Positions 61,981 through 64,000 of a stretch of 64,000 bases of DNA are shown in pieces. Under the pieces are notes generated by a model, which saw only the letters and a list, made by a program, of their open reading frames with translations, was not told the DNA's origin and did no database searches. The translations under genes and the position numbers were made by a program. Positions within the stretch are counted from its first letter, which is position 1; every line of letters starts with the position of its first letter. Source of the DNA: Mucilaginibacter rubeus. GTDB lineage: Bacteria > Bacteroidota > Bacteroidia > Sphingobacteriales > Sphingobacteriaceae. Location of the stretch: NCBI RefSeq assembly GCF_014643835.1, contig NZ_BMKD01000005.1:433204-497203 (forward strand), written 5' to 3'.

Positions 61981-62403
61981 ATGGAAGAGGCAAATGTTCA
62001 AACCAGCGAGCTATATACGTTGCAGCTGCCGTCAAAACCGGAGAGCATAACGTTGCTTGAGCAGCTGATAGAAGAAATTGCTGATAAATATCATGTTGAG
62101 GAAGATACTTTTGCCAACATGATGACTTGTCTTAACGAAGCGGTTATTAACGCCATTATGCATGGGAACAAGCAGGACGAGACTAAAAAGGTGATTGTTA
62201 ATGCCGAGGTTGAATCCAAGCGTATTATCTGGACTGTTACCGATGAAGGCCCTGGCTTTGATTATAATAACCTTGCCGATCCTACAGCTCCCGAAAATCT
62301 CGAGAACCTGACGGGCCGCGGTGTGTTTATCATTAAGCACCTCGCCGATCAATGTATCTTTAACGCCTCGGGGAATGAAATTGAACTTCACTTTAAGATC
62401 TGA
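61981..62403 (+). CDS. RsbW-like HATPase domain protein
   Basis: 140 aa from MEEANVQTSELYTL. The GHKL ATPase fold shows the N-box CLNEAVINAIMHGN, G1 box VTDEGPGFDYNNL and G2 box TGRGVFIIKHLAD. These proteins phosphorylate anti-sigma partners or act as stress switches; the partner is not here. Its stop shares the A of the ybeY start (TGATG). Confidence 0.9.
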   Translation: MEEANVQTSELYTLQLPSKPESITLLEQLIEEIADKYHVEEDTFANMMTCLNEAVINAIMHGNKQDETKKVIVNAEVESKRIIWTVTDEGPGFDYNNLADPTAPENLENLTGRGVFIIKHLADQCIFNASGNEIELHFKI

Positions 62404-62828
62404 TGCCCGCGATTAATTTTTTTGAAGAAGACACTACTTTTAAACCGAAACAAAAAGCACAATTAAGGCAGTGGATAAAAGAGACGGTAATTGCCGAGGG
62501 CTTTAAGCTGAGGGAGCTTAATTACATTTTTTGCTCAGACGCCTACCTGCTGCAAATAAACCAGCAATACCTTGATCATGATACCTATACCGATATCGTT
62601 ACTTTTGATAATTCGGAAGTGGAGGGGGAGATAGTTGGCGATATCTTTATTTCGATAGACCGCATCCGTGAAAATGGCGCCAAATTTAAAACAGGCGAAA
62701 CCAATGAGTTGCACCGTGTTATTATTCACGGCGCGTTGCACTTGTTGGGCTATACGGATAAAAGTGTTGTTACAAAACAAAAAATGACACAAAAAGAAGA
62801 TGAGTACTTAGCTAAAAGAAATTTTTAG
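62403..62828 (+). CDS. ybeY: Endoribonuclease YbeY
   Basis: 141 aa, standard length. The fold is recognisable (LNYIFCSDAYLLQINQQYL; DIVTFDNSEVEGEIVGDIFIS) and the zinc motif reads HGALHLLGYTDK, where the usual HGxLHLxGyDH has a third His. That residue is Lys here, as in many Bacteroidota relatives. YbeY acts in 16S rRNA 3' end maturation. It overlaps the RsbW-like gene by 1 nt. Confidence 0.92.
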   Translation: MPAINFFEEDTTFKPKQKAQLRQWIKETVIAEGFKLRELNYIFCSDAYLLQINQQYLDHDTYTDIVTFDNSEVEGEIVGDIFISIDRIRENGAKFKTGETNELHRVIIHGALHLLGYTDKSVVTKQKMTQKEDEYLAKRNF

Positions 62829-62870
62829 CCTTACTTTTATAGTGGATTATAAAAATCAATTGTAAAAACC

Positions 62871-63386
62871 ATGAAAACACTGGCACTCATCATCGCCTTA
62901 TTATTTGCCACCGCGCCTTCTTCGGTATATGATTTTAAACTGAAAACTATTGATGGCAAAGATTTTAGCCTGGCTAAATACAAAGGCAAAAAAGTATTGA
63001 TCGTAAATACGGCTTCAAAATGCGGCTTCACCAAGCAATACGCCGACCTGGAAAAATTATCTGAGCAATACAAAGGCAAGCTGGTTGTAGTAGGTTTTCC
63101 GGCCAATAACTTTGGCGGCCAGGAGCCGGGTACCAACCAGGATATCAAAACCTTTTGCAAAGAAAACTTTAACGTAAAATTCCCTATGAGCGGTAAGGTT
63201 AGCGTTTTGGGCCTAGATATCGATCCGTTGTTCCAATACTTAACAACTGCTCCAAACCCTGATTTTACCGGCGACATCAAATGGAATTTCGAAAAATTTC
63301 TGATAGACGAAAACGGCAAACTGATCCACCGTTTCAGGTCGCAAACCACTCCACTATCTGAAGATATCACCAAATATCTGAACTAA
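62871..63386 (+). CDS. Glutathione peroxidase-like thiol peroxidase
   Basis: 171 aa with a short signal peptide (MKTLALIIALLFATAPSS). The catalytic set is C51 (NTASKCGFTKQ), Q84, W138 and N139. A further C96 (TFCKENF) matches the resolving cysteine of thioredoxin-dependent members, so the electron donor is probably thioredoxin rather than glutathione. The export signal suggests a periplasmic peroxide defence role. Confidence 0.93.
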   Translation: MKTLALIIALLFATAPSSVYDFKLKTIDGKDFSLAKYKGKKVLIVNTASKCGFTKQYADLEKLSEQYKGKLVVVGFPANNFGGQEPGTNQDIKTFCKENFNVKFPMSGKVSVLGLDIDPLFQYLTTAPNPDFTGDIKWNFEKFLIDENGKLIHRFRSQTTPLSEDITKYLN

Positions 63387-63784
63387 GACTTTGCCTTTAA
63401 GGCACAGGCTGCCGGCGATAGTTCCGGTTGCGCAGGATAGGTTTGAACAAAATAAAGGGGCAATTGACCAATTGGTTGTTTGTCCCTTTACTGTTAAAGC
63501 GGGATTGATCCTTTAGGCTGGTGATTATAATTGTGCAAAGGTGAATGACAAGTACTCGCGAAGCCGGGCGGCAATGAATTATGGTAATGATAAGGTTTAG
63601 GCTTTAAAGATCACTAACAGGGAAGTTAATTTTAACAAGGCCTTTTAGTTTCTTCTGTTCCAGCCCGCGCCGGTAATGTAAATTATCTTCTAACAAAACT
63701 ATCTGGAGCATGCTTTTCGGTAAATATAAAATGCTAATTTCCTAAATTATCCCGGCTTTCTTTATACCTATTATGGGGTATACG
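63387..63784. other. Intergenic region after the peroxidase gene
   Basis: 398 bp. Holds the terminator hairpin at 63454-63490; the rest shows nothing I can assign. The two genes on its sides are convergent. Confidence 0.55.
63454..63490 (+). terminator. Terminator of the peroxidase gene
   Basis: AAAGGGGCAATTGACC pairs imperfectly with GGTTGTTTGTCCCTTT; the 3' arm ends in CCCTTTA. A weak T run follows. Confidence 0.5.
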
Positions 63785-64000
63785 CTAAAGGTTCAGTTTA
63801 AGGCCGATGGATGTGCCTTTACCGTGGGCGGTATCAATTTTCAGTTCGGCGTTCAATCTTTTTGCCCGGGCGTAAATATTCCGGATGCCCATGGTTTCGT
63901 GCTTGCGCACATCAGGGTCAAATCCGCGCCCGTCATCACGGATGCTGATCTGCAGTCGGTTTTTGTAAAGATTGATTTCCAGAAACGCGTTTTGTGCCTC
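63785..64000 (-). CDS. Sensor histidine kinase (C-terminal end, NarX/LytS-like)
   Basis: Partial at the right edge: 71 codons of the ATPase domain plus the stop. The G1 box IRDDGRGFDP, G2 box TMGIRNIYARA and the GKGTSIGLKLNL end (given in short pieces) are of the HATPase_c type seen in HisKA_3 (NarL-system) kinases. The sensor and dimerisation parts lie beyond the window, and the gene runs toward the left. Confidence 0.85.
   Translation of the reverse strand, partial: EAQNAFLEINLYKNRLQISIRDDGRGFDPDVRKHETMGIRNIYARAKRLNAELKIDTAHGKGTSIGLKLNL

Noticed and set aside
1-64000. CRISPR arrays, rRNA genes, complete insertion sequences or prophage
   Set aside because: No regularly spaced repeats, rRNA sequence, transposase with a DDE domain or phage genes were seen.

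Overview
The window reads as chromosomal DNA of a Bacteroidota member of the family Sphingobacteriaceae, most likely Mucilaginibacter or a close relative such as Pedobacter. The evidence is a gliding-motility lipoprotein gene (gldH) behind holB and ricT, promoters of the Bacteroidota type (TTTG/TTG, about 19-21 bp, TAnnTTTG), many SPII lipoproteins, a TonB-dependent receptor with an N-terminal carboxypeptidase-regulatory-like domain, DUF4175 and 7TMR-DISM proteins, and several families of palindromic intergenic repeats. Genus and species are inference.

Layout. 0-9 kb: end of holB, ricT, gldH, small lipoproteins, a DUF4932 putative metalloprotease, rmuC, a secreted unknown, a membrane protein and thiL. 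9-12 kb: nadA and nadB, divergent, with AT-rich flanks carrying DnaA-box-like sites. 12-20 kb: tRNA-Gly(CCC), gamma carbonic anhydrase, an Ig-like lipoprotein, mnmG, a CBU_0592-like membrane protein, an ABC-F ATPase, an NAD(P)-binding protein and a pirin. Two palindromes identical in core to known parS sites lie just upstream of mnmG, so this part may be close to the replication origin. 20-22.7 kb: an mlaE-mlaF-mlaD lipid transport operon.

22.7-29 kb (all minus strand): a secreted attack or scavenging cluster made of a GH30 glucanase, a GH16 glucanase, an omptin-like outer-membrane barrel and a MACPF pore-former lipoprotein. Both glucanases end in nearly identical three-repeat fascin-like beta-trefoils, and the MACPF protein ends in a trefoil of its own. 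Together they could strip beta-1,3/1,6-glucan and perforate membranes, for example of fungi (inference). 29-36 kb: a GT51 transglycosylase, mrp, nifU-like, and a molybdate ABC transporter (modABC).

36-50 kb: a chimeric 7TMR-DISM receptor whose cytoplasmic end is an IS1595-transposase-type zinc ribbon, a nitroreductase, a LacI regulator that may share an operator with the nitroreductase, an orphan response regulator behind a sigma-54-like promoter, an HMA-MauE membrane protein with an HMA-AraC regulator, a serine hydrolase, a cytochrome P460 pair, a conserved 499-aa unknown, an ArsR-controlled stress operon and a DUF4256 protein. 50-57.5 kb: an acyltransferase, a TonB-dependent receptor, a FISUMP-like lipoprotein and tRNA-Pro(GGG). 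Copies of the tRNA-Pro tail at 51.7 and 55.0 kb look like scars of integration at the tRNA. 57.5-64 kb: a small membrane protein, DUF4175 protein, RsbW-like ATPase, ybeY, glutathione peroxidase and the 3' end of a NarX-type histidine kinase.

No complete insertion sequence, prophage, rRNA or CRISPR array is seen. The most novel items are the receptor-transposase chimera, the MACPF/GH16/GH30/omptin-like cluster with its possible leader switch, and the tRNA-Pro scars.
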